Shown in pieces: positions 18,859 through 26,342 of a DNA stretch of 64,000 bases. Below the pieces are notes generated by a model, which was not told where the DNA came from, ran no database searches, and saw only the letters and a list, made by a program, of their open reading frames with translations. Location: positions 1-64,000 of the forward strand of contig CAZITX010000009.1 in the NCBI GenBank assembly GCA_964542305.1. The letters are read 5' to 3'. Origin of the DNA: DMER64 sp964542305 (lineage in GTDB: Bacteria; Bacteroidota; Bacteroidia; Bacteroidales; UBA932). How positions within the stretch are numbered: the first letter of the stretch is position 1; each line of letters opens with the position of its first letter. The translations under genes and the position numbers were made by a program.

Positions 18859-20256
18859 TTATAAATTTATAAGATACAACTGTTCGCGCGCCCGGCTAAA
18901 AGCCGTGTAATACCATCGCAATACATCTTTATTGCAAATATCACCAAAAAAGGCTTTATCCACAAAAACGGCTTTCCATTGTCCGCCTTGTGCCTTGTGA
19001 CATGTAACTGCATTGGCGTACTTCACCTGCAGGGCATTCAGGTACAGATCTTCACGAACGGCATTATAGCGTTTTCTTTTGCCTTTGATGTGGGCGTAAT
19101 CCTCAGAGACTCCCTGGTAGAGCTGTTGTTGCTGTTCGCGCGACAAAGCGGGCGATTCACTTTCCAGCGTATCAAGCAACAGGCGCACATCCAGTTCCAC
19201 GTCCTTGTAATCGGGGAAGCGCAGAACAGCCTCGGCAAAACGAAAACCGTAACGGTTCCTGAATTTGTGTATACGCATGATCTCGGCAATATCCCCGTTG
19301 GCTATGAAATCCATATCTGGGACATCTTCCAGAAACTGGTAACAATTCTTCACTACCATGACGCGATCCCCTTTAGTGATCTCTTCTTCACGGTACAATA
19401 TACTGCCACGGATCCCTTTGTTATACCTGTTGGCCCTTCTGTTTGAGCGGCACAAAACGACTACTTCTTCCAGGCCGTAGCGGGATATTGTCTCGTTGAG
19501 CGCTTCCATGAGTTCTCCGGAACCAATGCGGTGAATGTCACTGAATCCCTCCGTTTTCCATTCCGGGACCGTATATGTCTCACGGATAATGTTTTGTCTC
19601 AGAAGTGTGGCGTTGTACAAAATGCCCGAGTCAAAAGACTGCCTGAGGACCTCTTTCATTTCCATATAAACCACCTTGCCATAGATCTCCATGTGTGCCG
19701 GATCCAACGCCGGAGATATGTCCAGCCCGATGGGAGGAAGTTGTGCCGAGTCACCCAGCAGAAGAAGTTGATTTCCCTTCCCGTTTAACACATAAGCCAG
19801 GAGATCTTCCAACAGGTTCCCGCTACCAAAAAGCATTCCGCCCGGAGTATTGGACAGCAGAGAGGCCTCGTCCACTATGAAAAGCGTGTTTTTATCCCGG
19901 TTGGGATGCAATTCAAAAACACCGAACCCTGTTGCATCAGAGGCAGCATGGGGCTTTTGCCTGTAAATGGCTTTGTGTATCGTATGTGCCGGTGCCCCGG
20001 CATATCCCATCAGAACCTTGGCCGATCGGCCGGTAGGAGCAAGCAATACCGTGTTTTTTTTAAGTTCTCTCATGGCCCCTACCAGGGCAGCCATGGCAGT
20101 GGTTTTTCCGGTTCCGGCATAACCGTTCAGTATGAATACCGGATCCCCTGAAGTTATGAAAGCAGACAATGATCTGAACAGTTGTTCCTGGTCATCGGAA
20201 GGTTCAAACGGCAGATTTTCCCGGATTTTTTGATAGATGTACTGTTCAATGCCCAT
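18859..20256 (-). CDS. RecD/Dda-like superfamily 1 DNA helicase
   Basis: The protein is a 465-residue ATP-dependent helicase of the RecD-like SF1B group, cytosolic. Walker A is GYAGTGKT at residues 45-52, Walker B is FIVDEAS near 129, and the C-terminal UvrD-like motif VTCHKAQGGQW precedes the final AFSRAREQLYLI segment. There is no long N-terminal extension, so it resembles the short Dda/Pif1-style proteins common in Bacteroidota and not full RecD2. Role in replication or repair is inferred only from family. It lies 11 nt downstream of trkH and 10 nt upstream of DPP-IV. Confidence 0.88.
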   Translation of the reverse strand: MGIEQYIYQKIRENLPFEPSDDQEQLFRSLSAFITSGDPVFILNGYAGTGKTTAMAALVGAMRELKKNTVLLAPTGRSAKVLMGYAGAPAHTIHKAIYRQKPHAASDATGFGVFELHPNRDKNTLFIVDEASLLSNTPGGMLFGSGNLLEDLLAYVLNGKGNQLLLLGDSAQLPPIGLDISPALDPAHMEIYGKVVYMEMKEVLRQSFDSGILYNATLLRQNIIRETYTVPEWKTEGFSDIHRIGSGELMEALNETISRYGLEEVVVLCRSNRRANRYNKGIRGSILYREEEITKGDRVMVVKNCYQFLEDVPDMDFIANGDIAEIMRIHKFRNRYGFRFAEAVLRFPDYKDVELDVRLLLDTLESESPALSREQQQQLYQGVSEDYAHIKGKRKRYNAVREDLYLNALQVKYANAVTCHKAQGGQWKAVFVDKAFFGDICNKDVLRWYYTAFSRAREQLYLINL

Positions 20257-20267
20257 AAACGGATGCG

Positions 20268-21707
20268 TTATTTACGGGAACTGAAAAGAATGAAGAATCC
20301 GAATAATTCAATACGGCCAATAATTGACACCAATGAGGCAACAAATTTTGCAAAGCCATTAAAAGAACTGTAATTGCTCATTGATCCCACATTCCCGAAT
20401 CCCGGCCCCACATTCCCGATATGTGCCGCTGTAGCACTTACTGCATCCATAATATCTATACCCGTCAACGTTAATAACAACGATGATATTAAAACACAAA
20501 ACAAATAAAAAACAATAAAAAGATTTACGCCCGAAACCATCTCCGAGTCAAGTGCATGACCTCCGATCCTTGCCGGAACAACGGATTTTGGATGTAACCG
20601 TTTTGTGATCTGAGCTTTGAAGGAAAAAACTGAAATCAATATCCTGTCCGCTTTAATACCTCCCGAGGTTGATCCTGAACAACCACACTGCAGCGTGAAA
20701 AAAAACAACAAAAGAATAATAAACCCGGGCCATACGGAAGAATCAGCCGTTGCAAAACCCGTAGAAGTAGCCAATGATATGGTTTGAAAGAAGCCGTGTC
20801 TGAAAGATTCCGCGAAAGTATCATAAGTCCCTGACATTTTTAAGCTTAACGAAACAAACAAACTTCCTGTAAGTAAAGCAGCGATAAAATAACGCGTTAC
20901 CGGGGATTTAAACAATGTAGTGGATTTTTTGGCCACAAGAAGAAATATCATTCCAAAATGCAAAGCAGACAGACACATGAAAACCATAATGATGGCTTCA
21001 ATCAGTTTACTGTCGTATGCTGCAATACTGAGATTTTTTGTACTGAAGCCCCCTGTTGCAATGGTGGCAAAAGAATGACAGACGGCATCAAAGAAATTCA
21101 TACCTGCCAATGTAAGACAGATGACTTCCAATAACGTCAATCCAAAATATATAATAGCTATTACGCGAACCGTTTCTTTTGCTCTGAAACGAAAATAATC
21201 CTGTGATAGCGCACTGATCTCTATCTTGGATAACTTTAAACGTATAGAACTTACTTCCGGTAATATGAGCAACATGAAGATAACCACTCCCATACCCCCT
21301 ATCCAGTGTGTTGAAGCACGCCAGAAAAGCAATGATTTAGGCAGTATTTCTACGTTGGTCAGGATAGTTCCCCCTGAAGTAGTATACCCGCTTACGCTTT
21401 CATACCAGGCATTTATTAATGTAAACTCCCCACCCCACAATAAATAAGGAAGCATCCCGAAAAGACATGATATGACCCAGGAAAGGACTACGATCACATA
21501 ACCCTCACGGGTTGCAACATCGCCTGCACTTCTGACAAATATGTAAGGAAAAGATCCGATTGTCGCAGTGATGATGGCTGAAAGGAGCAAAGGAGAAAAC
21601 CCGGTGTCAAATCCGTTTATTGCCGAGACAAAGACGGCAATGAACATGAACAGGGCATTAACCAGGAGAACCAGGCCCATATTCCTTGCTATCACGTGGA
21701 TTCTCAT
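20268..21707 (-). CDS. trkH: TrkH-family potassium uptake channel subunit
   Basis: TrkH forms the K+ conducting subunit of the Trk/Ktr system in the inner membrane. It is 479 residues with repeated membrane-pore-membrane units. The four selectivity-filter segments are visible as TTSGGT, TGGFST, STGFAT and NVGPGF. TrkH normally works with the NAD-binding TrkA protein, which is not in this window. The start codon overlaps the stop of the upstream HAMP-type receptor-like gene (ATGA), so the two are translationally linked. That coupling is unusual for trkH. Confidence 0.95.
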   Translation of the reverse strand: MRIHVIARNMGLVLLVNALFMFIAVFVSAINGFDTGFSPLLLSAIITATIGSFPYIFVRSAGDVATREGYVIVVLSWVISCLFGMLPYLLWGGEFTLINAWYESVSGYTTSGGTILTNVEILPKSLLFWRASTHWIGGMGVVIFMLLILPEVSSIRLKLSKIEISALSQDYFRFRAKETVRVIAIIYFGLTLLEVICLTLAGMNFFDAVCHSFATIATGGFSTKNLSIAAYDSKLIEAIIMVFMCLSALHFGMIFLLVAKKSTTLFKSPVTRYFIAALLTGSLFVSLSLKMSGTYDTFAESFRHGFFQTISLATSTGFATADSSVWPGFIILLLFFFTLQCGCSGSTSGGIKADRILISVFSFKAQITKRLHPKSVVPARIGGHALDSEMVSGVNLFIVFYLFCVLISSLLLTLTGIDIMDAVSATAAHIGNVGPGFGNVGSMSNYSSFNGFAKFVASLVSIIGRIELFGFFILFSSRK

Positions 21708-22468
21708 AGCTTATTGTGTTCGTCGCAAAGTTTTGTTATGGATTCGTTCAAGTCCACCAGTTCATCATCGGAAGGCAATTTGACCTGGTATTTTGTTTTA
21801 AACAACAATGTATTTTTAATACCCAGCCGGATCTGCCTCAGGGGAAGGATCAGGTATATGCGAATAAAATAAGACAATAAAAACAAGAGCAGCACACTGC
21901 TGGCCACTGCAATAACTCCCGGCATAAGGCTCCTGTAGAACCCGTCCTGTATCAATTGCGTGTTCTGATGGAGTAATTCCTGCTCCAGAGTAATCAAATC
22001 CTGAACATATTTACGCAGCCGGGAATAAGTAGGATACAATCTTTGTGTATACCATTCCCTTCTCTGAACATATCCGTGCTCCTGCCATACCGATCTGGCT
22101 TCATTCAATATTTGCATATAAGCGGCATAGGCAAACATAATGGAATCAGTGAGGGCCATTTCCTGATTTGTGGTCAATGTAGTTCTGGTGGCCTCCAGAT
22201 AACGGCTAAAACGCGCATCATCATAAATGGATTGCATTTCCAGTAAAGAATCAGGGGTAATACCTATCTGGCTGAGCAATGCAAAATTATTCTGATCGGT
22301 CACTTCAAGCAATTGACTGGATATGTTAATGTTCTCTACATTAACTGAAATAACGTCTCCAACAGAACGACGGATCCTGCCAATTTCAAATATACTGACC
22401 AGGCTGGCCAGGATCAGGACAAATCCTACTACCAGGAAACCCAGATTGATCTTATTGCTTATTCCCAT
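21704..22468 (-). CDS. membrane receptor-like protein ending in a HAMP-like segment
   Basis: The protein is 254 residues and has no enzymatic output domain. One membrane helix spans residues 9-30 and a second spans 181-206. The periplasmic loop of about 150 residues is helical and resembles the four-helix-bundle sensor of chemoreceptors. After the second helix comes a HAMP-like stretch (ILPL at 207-210 and DDEL at 234-237), and the protein then stops. It looks like the input half of a chemoreceptor or histidine kinase. Its ATG overlaps the SDR gene by 17 nt and its stop overlaps the trkH start. It may sense a ligand and modulate the adjacent channel, which is inference. It could also be the remnant of a longer kinase gene, but the tight junctions argue against recent decay. 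Confidence 0.7.
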   Translation of the reverse strand: MGISNKINLGFLVVGFVLILASLVSIFEIGRIRRSVGDVISVNVENINISSQLLEVTDQNNFALLSQIGITPDSLLEMQSIYDDARFSRYLEATRTTLTTNQEMALTDSIMFAYAAYMQILNEARSVWQEHGYVQRREWYTQRLYPTYSRLRKYVQDLITLEQELLHQNTQLIQDGFYRSLMPGVIAVASSVLLLFLLSYFIRIYLILPLRQIRLGIKNTLLFKTKYQVKLPSDDELVDLNESITKLCDEHNKL

Positions 22469-23303
22469 AAGTGTTCAAAGTTATAAAAAAACTCCATACA
22501 CTGTCCAGAGACTGAATGGCAGACAAGCCTGAAGGTAATCTTACCGGTTTCCTGTCTTTGAATAACTTCCCGGATACTCCTTCAACAGAAGGATCCAGCG
22601 CCAGGTATACGGTTGTGGAAGCACCCCTGGGAGCCTGTCTGATTACGGGTCTGAAAAAAACGTCAGCCAGGGGATCTACCCATTTGTGCATTTTTATAAT
22701 GGGTGTATTGACAATGCCTGGATCAACCATGTTGACGCATATTCCTTCTTCTTTCCATAATGACGCCATACGAATGGAACACAAGGTAAAAGCCAGCTTG
22801 GAGCAGGCATAACGTTCAAAACGGTTGAATTTTTGGGGTGACATAGGGAAATAAACCGGGATCTTCCCCCTTCTGAGCATCACAGATACGGTATTGATCA
22901 CGCGACTTCCTCTACCCAACAAAGGTTTAACGAGCCAGGTAAAGGTTACCGGTCCCAGGCAATTAACCACATTATGCATTTCGTATCCCTCCGGGGTATT
23001 TTCCGGTTTCCACCCTAACATACCTGCATTGTTGACCAAAATGTCCAGGTGATCCTCCTTGTCTTTAAGTATAAGAGCTGCCTGACGGACAGAATCCAGG
23101 GATGACAGGTCCATTTCAAGAACAGAGACCGTTTCCTCACCGTATTCACTGACCAGAGAACGGCAAAATTTCATACCCTCACTTCCCGGACGGCAGGATA
23201 AAATGACTCTGCAGCCGGACTTGATCAGTTCCCGGCTGATCACCCTGCCTAAACCTCCGTTAGCGCCTGTGACGAGTGCTATCTTCCGGTTATTTGAATT
23301 CAT
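22452..23303 (-). CDS. short-chain dehydrogenase/reductase (possible 3-hydroxysteroid dehydrogenase)
   Basis: This is a 283-residue classical-fold SDR of the retinol-dehydrogenase-like branch. The cofactor motif TGANGGLG is at residues 12-19, NNAG at 91-94, and the catalytic Ser140, Tyr165 and Lys169 (YACSK) are intact. SDRs of this type oxidise or reduce hydroxyl/keto groups on steroids, retinoids or other hydrophobic alcohols. The start overlaps the flavoprotein stop by 14 nt, and a steroid 5-alpha-reductase homologue is one gene further upstream. A 3-hydroxysteroid (bile acid) dehydrogenase role is therefore a reasonable inference, but the sequence alone does not define substrate or stereochemistry. 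Confidence 0.85.
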   Translation of the reverse strand: MNSNNRKIALVTGANGGLGRVISRELIKSGCRVILSCRPGSEGMKFCRSLVSEYGEETVSVLEMDLSSLDSVRQAALILKDKEDHLDILVNNAGMLGWKPENTPEGYEMHNVVNCLGPVTFTWLVKPLLGRGSRVINTVSVMLRRGKIPVYFPMSPQKFNRFERYACSKLAFTLCSIRMASLWKEEGICVNMVDPGIVNTPIIKMHKWVDPLADVFFRPVIRQAPRGASTTVYLALDPSVEGVSGKLFKDRKPVRLPSGLSAIQSLDSVWSFFITLNTYGNKQ

Positions 23304-24519
23304 TCAACAATTTTTTGGGGATATCATCCAGATGTTGATGACATACCATATCTTTACTATACATCCTGGCTATACAATAATTGGTATGCTTGCAATTACT
23401 GGAAAAATAATTCCCGTTCCCTTCTTCTTCCGCTTCTCTCATATGCCTGACAAATGAACGATCATTTATAAGAGGGCGTGCCAGACCTATGAATTCAAAT
23501 CCATCTTCAAGGGCCTCTTCAATAACCGTACGAGAAAAAAGACCTCCCAGGCATACAAGGGGAATACGAATATGTTTCCTGAAAACCCGGGCGTCTTCCA
23601 AGAAATAACCTTCTCTGAAAGGTACCGGGGGGATCATCCATTTGCCTGCCATACCCACCCCTATCTTCACATAATTCCAGGGCATATAATACGTCAGCGT
23701 TTTAATGGGCATGGCACCGCGCATAACATACATGGGCGCACGGCTTACATAACCGCCGCTAAGTACCAAAGCATGAACGCCTGCCTTTTCCAATAGTGCT
23801 GCTACTTGAAGGGATTCATCCAATTCCATGCCTCCCCTGAATCCGTCCCGCATATTCATTTTTGCCAATACGGCCATTTTTCTCCTGGTCGCGACTTCCA
23901 TCACTTCTTCCATAACCTGGGAGGTAAATCTCAACCGGTTGACGAAACTGCCTCCGTATTCGTCTTTTCTTTTGTTCAGCCAGGTAGACATGAATTGACT
24001 CAGAAGGTATCCGTGACCGGCATGGATCTCCACGGCATCAAAACCGGATTCATACGCCAGCGCTGTTGCCTTTCCAAAATCTTTGACCATATCAAGTATT
24101 TCGGACTTTCTCAAAGCCCTTACAAACGTGGGAGAATAAAGATTAAACCCGCTGCTTGCAGAAACAGGTGTACAGCCGCAAATATTCCGGTGACTCATAT
24201 TTCCGCAATGGCCCATTTGAACAGATGCAGCGGCTCCTTCTTTATGAATGCCGTCGGTGAGGTGTTTCAAGCCTGGTACAATTTCCGGCCGCATCCAAAG
24301 TTGAGTGGGGAAAGACAGGCCGCTTCTGTTAACAGCCGCATAAGCTACTGTTGTCATTCCAACCTGGCCTGCTGCTACAGATGTATGATAGCGGTAAAGA
24401 GCCTCTGACGGTCCGTTGTCTACACACATTCCTTCAAAAGCAGCCGCGCGGATGGTACGGTTGCGTAAAGTAAGAGGGCCTATTTTGGATGGAGTGAATA
24501 AAAGAGAATTGTGGATCAT
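23290..24519 (-). CDS. Old Yellow Enzyme-family NADH:flavin oxidoreductase
   Basis: This 409-residue FMN TIM-barrel protein reduces activated C=C bonds, typically alpha,beta-unsaturated ketones. The barrel motifs QMGHCG (101-106), EIHAGHGYLLSQF (164-176) and DEYGGSFVNR (186-195) are family signatures. A C-terminal cysteine set, Cys376, Cys382 and Cys393, aligns with the CxxCNxC...C iron-sulfur site of dienoyl-CoA reductase and BaiCD enzymes, but the second position is Thr379. The FAD/NADPH domain of those longer enzymes is absent. Placed between the SDR and the 5-alpha-reductase, it could reduce a steroid or bile acid enone (for instance a 5-beta-reductase), which is inference. Confidence 0.88.
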   Translation of the reverse strand: MIHNSLLFTPSKIGPLTLRNRTIRAAAFEGMCVDNGPSEALYRYHTSVAAGQVGMTTVAYAAVNRSGLSFPTQLWMRPEIVPGLKHLTDGIHKEGAAASVQMGHCGNMSHRNICGCTPVSASSGFNLYSPTFVRALRKSEILDMVKDFGKATALAYESGFDAVEIHAGHGYLLSQFMSTWLNKRKDEYGGSFVNRLRFTSQVMEEVMEVATRRKMAVLAKMNMRDGFRGGMELDESLQVAALLEKAGVHALVLSGGYVSRAPMYVMRGAMPIKTLTYYMPWNYVKIGVGMAGKWMIPPVPFREGYFLEDARVFRKHIRIPLVCLGGLFSRTVIEEALEDGFEFIGLARPLINDRSFVRHMREAEEEGNGNYFSSNCKHTNYCIARMYSKDMVCHQHLDDIPKKLLNEFK

Positions 24520-24522
24520 TGC

Positions 24523-25296
24523 TTAATATATAAACGGAAAAATACGTTTTCTGGGATCCCTTATCATTTCTGTTGAAAACTCATTTTCATATCTTTTGTA
24601 TATGGCGTGAGCCCTGGGAACCAGGTTGGCAAAAGTCCACAAAAAGAAAACAAATCCGCTCAATGACCAGGTTAAAACGGCAAATCCCATCCATTCAATG
24701 ATCTCTCCAAAATAGTTTGCACAGGTTACATACCTGAATAAGCCCTTTTCCGGTAAATAATGGTTTGTATCACCCTCCTGCCTTAGATTCCTGATAATCC
24801 CGTCTGAACGGATATTGATCACGAGTCCCGTAATAAACAAAGCGGTCCCTGCCAGAAAACGGGGATCTCCAAGCCATGATTCCGTATACATCTCCGGAGG
24901 CGCCAGGAAGAATATCCACTGTCCCTGCATAAACGCATTCGCCAAATTAAACACTATACCCATTAGCATGATCAGAACAGGCATCCGGCTTTTTCCTTTG
25001 ATAAGCCAGGGAAAAATAAATGCACGCTGCAGGTAGTGTGTCTGGAAAAGCAGAAAAAAAACAAAAGGGATAAGCTCCCATTTCCTGGGAGACATGACCC
25101 AAAACCAGCACATGGCAATGAAAACCGGCGCTTCCATAATCATCCACGCCCATTTGTTGGATAAGCTTATACCCCAGCTTTTGTCTAAAAGTATACCGTA
25201 TCCGGCTTTTACATGATAGAGTGCTATAAACACCACTATTGCAATTGCCGCCATAATCAATAAAAACAGGTAGAAGGTTTGCAGGGATATATTCAT
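24523..25296 (-). CDS. steroid 5-alpha-reductase family membrane protein
   Basis: The protein is 257 residues with about seven membrane helices and belongs to the 3-oxo-5-alpha-steroid 4-dehydrogenase family. It closely resembles vertebrate SRD5A enzymes in several blocks: NIRSDGIIRNLR (161-172), GLFRYVTCANYFGEIIEW (185-202) and a terminal IFPFIY. Glu55 in MEAPVF and Tyr88 in THYLQR align with the substrate-contacting Glu57 and Tyr91 of human SRD5A2. The family reduces the delta4 double bond of 3-oxo-steroids with NADPH. It is the first gene of the minus-strand run and is followed after 3 nt by the flavoprotein gene. The natural substrate (bile acid, hormone or another isoprenoid enone) is not decided by sequence. 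Confidence 0.87.
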   Translation of the reverse strand: MNISLQTFYLFLLIMAAIAIVVFIALYHVKAGYGILLDKSWGISLSNKWAWMIMEAPVFIAMCWFWVMSPRKWELIPFVFFLLFQTHYLQRAFIFPWLIKGKSRMPVLIMLMGIVFNLANAFMQGQWIFFLAPPEMYTESWLGDPRFLAGTALFITGLVINIRSDGIIRNLRQEGDTNHYLPEKGLFRYVTCANYFGEIIEWMGFAVLTWSLSGFVFFLWTFANLVPRAHAIYKRYENEFSTEMIRDPRKRIFPFIY

Positions 25297-25302
25297 AGCT
25301 CA

Positions 25303-25329
25303 CAAATGTAATAAAATTTTGTATTTTTG
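25303..25329. promoter_or_regulatory. divergent promoter, 5-alpha-reductase operon and thioredoxin-like gene
   Basis: The 37-nt intergenic region holds two consensus -7 boxes facing outward. TACATTTG on the minus strand occupies 25310-25303, 7 nt before the 5-alpha-reductase ATG. TATTTTTG on the plus strand occupies 25322-25329, 5 nt before the lipoprotein ATG. Predicted transcription starts are at or within a few bases of both start codons, so both messages would be nearly leaderless. No clear -33 elements are visible. Confidence 0.6.
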
Positions 25330-25333
25330 TTTT

Positions 25334-26314
25334 ATGAAGCTTCTTTTCCTCCGTCTTGTATTGATCTTAGGAGCGTTGCTCACGATGTCCTGCATACAGG
25401 GAAACAAAGAGAAAGAGAAAAAAAAACTTACTTTCAATCCGCCTTCCGTTCCGGTAGTAATAGGATCGCAGGAAGAAGCCGTTCACTACCAAACCATTCA
25501 TTACTGGGATCATTTTCCTTTTGAGGACTCCCTGTGTATCATACAGGAAGGTTTTGCCGATCAGGTTTTCACAGGATATGCAAACTTACTGCAACAGGCT
25601 GAAATTCAAGATGCCCGGGAGAGCATTAAACGTATGATGATACAGGCAGGTACAACGGCCGAAGATCCGGTCGTAAGGAAAAGGATTCTCATGAAATTTT
25701 TCAATTTAACGGAATATTTTTTCTATCATCCGAATTCTCCCTTCAGGAACGATAATATTCTGATCCCGGCTTTGGAGGTAATGGTTTCCTCCCCTTTACT
25801 GGATTCCATGGAAATACAACGTCCCATATATATGCTGGACATAGTCCGAAAAAACCGGCCGGGAGAAAAGGCCGGCAATTTTTCTTTTATCCGTGCAGTC
25901 AGAAATTTTCCTTATACGGATGATCCGTCTTCTATTGAAAAATTATACGATCTGGACGCTGATTTCATCCTGGTCATGTTTATTAACCTGGGATGTCCTT
26001 CCTGTAATCAGGTTAAGGAAGAGATCCTCAACTCCGAACTGATTAAAAAAACGGTTGAACAAAAAAAACTTACCATTCTGACCGTATATCCAGACAAAGA
26101 TCTGGAAGGATGGCAGGAACATTTGCAGGAACTTCCCGCTGAATGGATCCATACTTACAATCCGGAAGGTGAGATCAGGAACGGTTCTATGTACGATTTG
26201 AAAGCCATTCCCACTTTGTATCTTCTGGATAAAAACAAACGGGTCCTGGTTAAAGATGCCCTGTCCGTTAAGCAATTGGAAGATACGATCAGGCAACAGG
26301 CATATTTTTTGTAG
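25334..26314 (+). CDS. DUF5106/thioredoxin-like lipoprotein
   Basis: The protein is 327 residues from ATG 25334. It has a lipoprotein signal (LLTMSC, cysteine near residue 20) followed by a lysine/glutamate-rich linker. The middle (about 80-190) matches the helical DUF5106 type of Bacteroidota, and the C-terminus has a thioredoxin-like fold with the active pair CPSC in NLGCPSCNQVK. A cis-proline region (AIPTLYLLD) follows. It is likely a periplasmic thiol-disulfide protein of the TlpA group. An in-frame ATG five codons earlier overlaps the promoter box and is rejected. The substrate is unknown. Confidence 0.82.
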   Translation: MKLLFLRLVLILGALLTMSCIQGNKEKEKKKLTFNPPSVPVVIGSQEEAVHYQTIHYWDHFPFEDSLCIIQEGFADQVFTGYANLLQQAEIQDARESIKRMMIQAGTTAEDPVVRKRILMKFFNLTEYFFYHPNSPFRNDNILIPALEVMVSSPLLDSMEIQRPIYMLDIVRKNRPGEKAGNFSFIRAVRNFPYTDDPSSIEKLYDLDADFILVMFINLGCPSCNQVKEEILNSELIKKTVEQKKLTILTVYPDKDLEGWQEHLQELPAEWIHTYNPEGEIRNGSMYDLKAIPTLYLLDKNKRVLVKDALSVKQLEDTIRQQAYFL

Positions 26315-26319
26315 CTTTG
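26312..26319 (+). promoter_or_regulatory. -7 box formed on the stop codon of the upstream gene
   Basis: TAGCTTTG matches TAnnTTTG, and its first three bases are the TAG stop of the thioredoxin-like gene. The predicted start of transcription near 26325 leaves a leader of about 18 nt before the porin ATG at 26343. A -33 element is not obvious. Confidence 0.5.
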
Positions 26320-26342
26320 CGCCTCATCTACTCCGGACAAAC

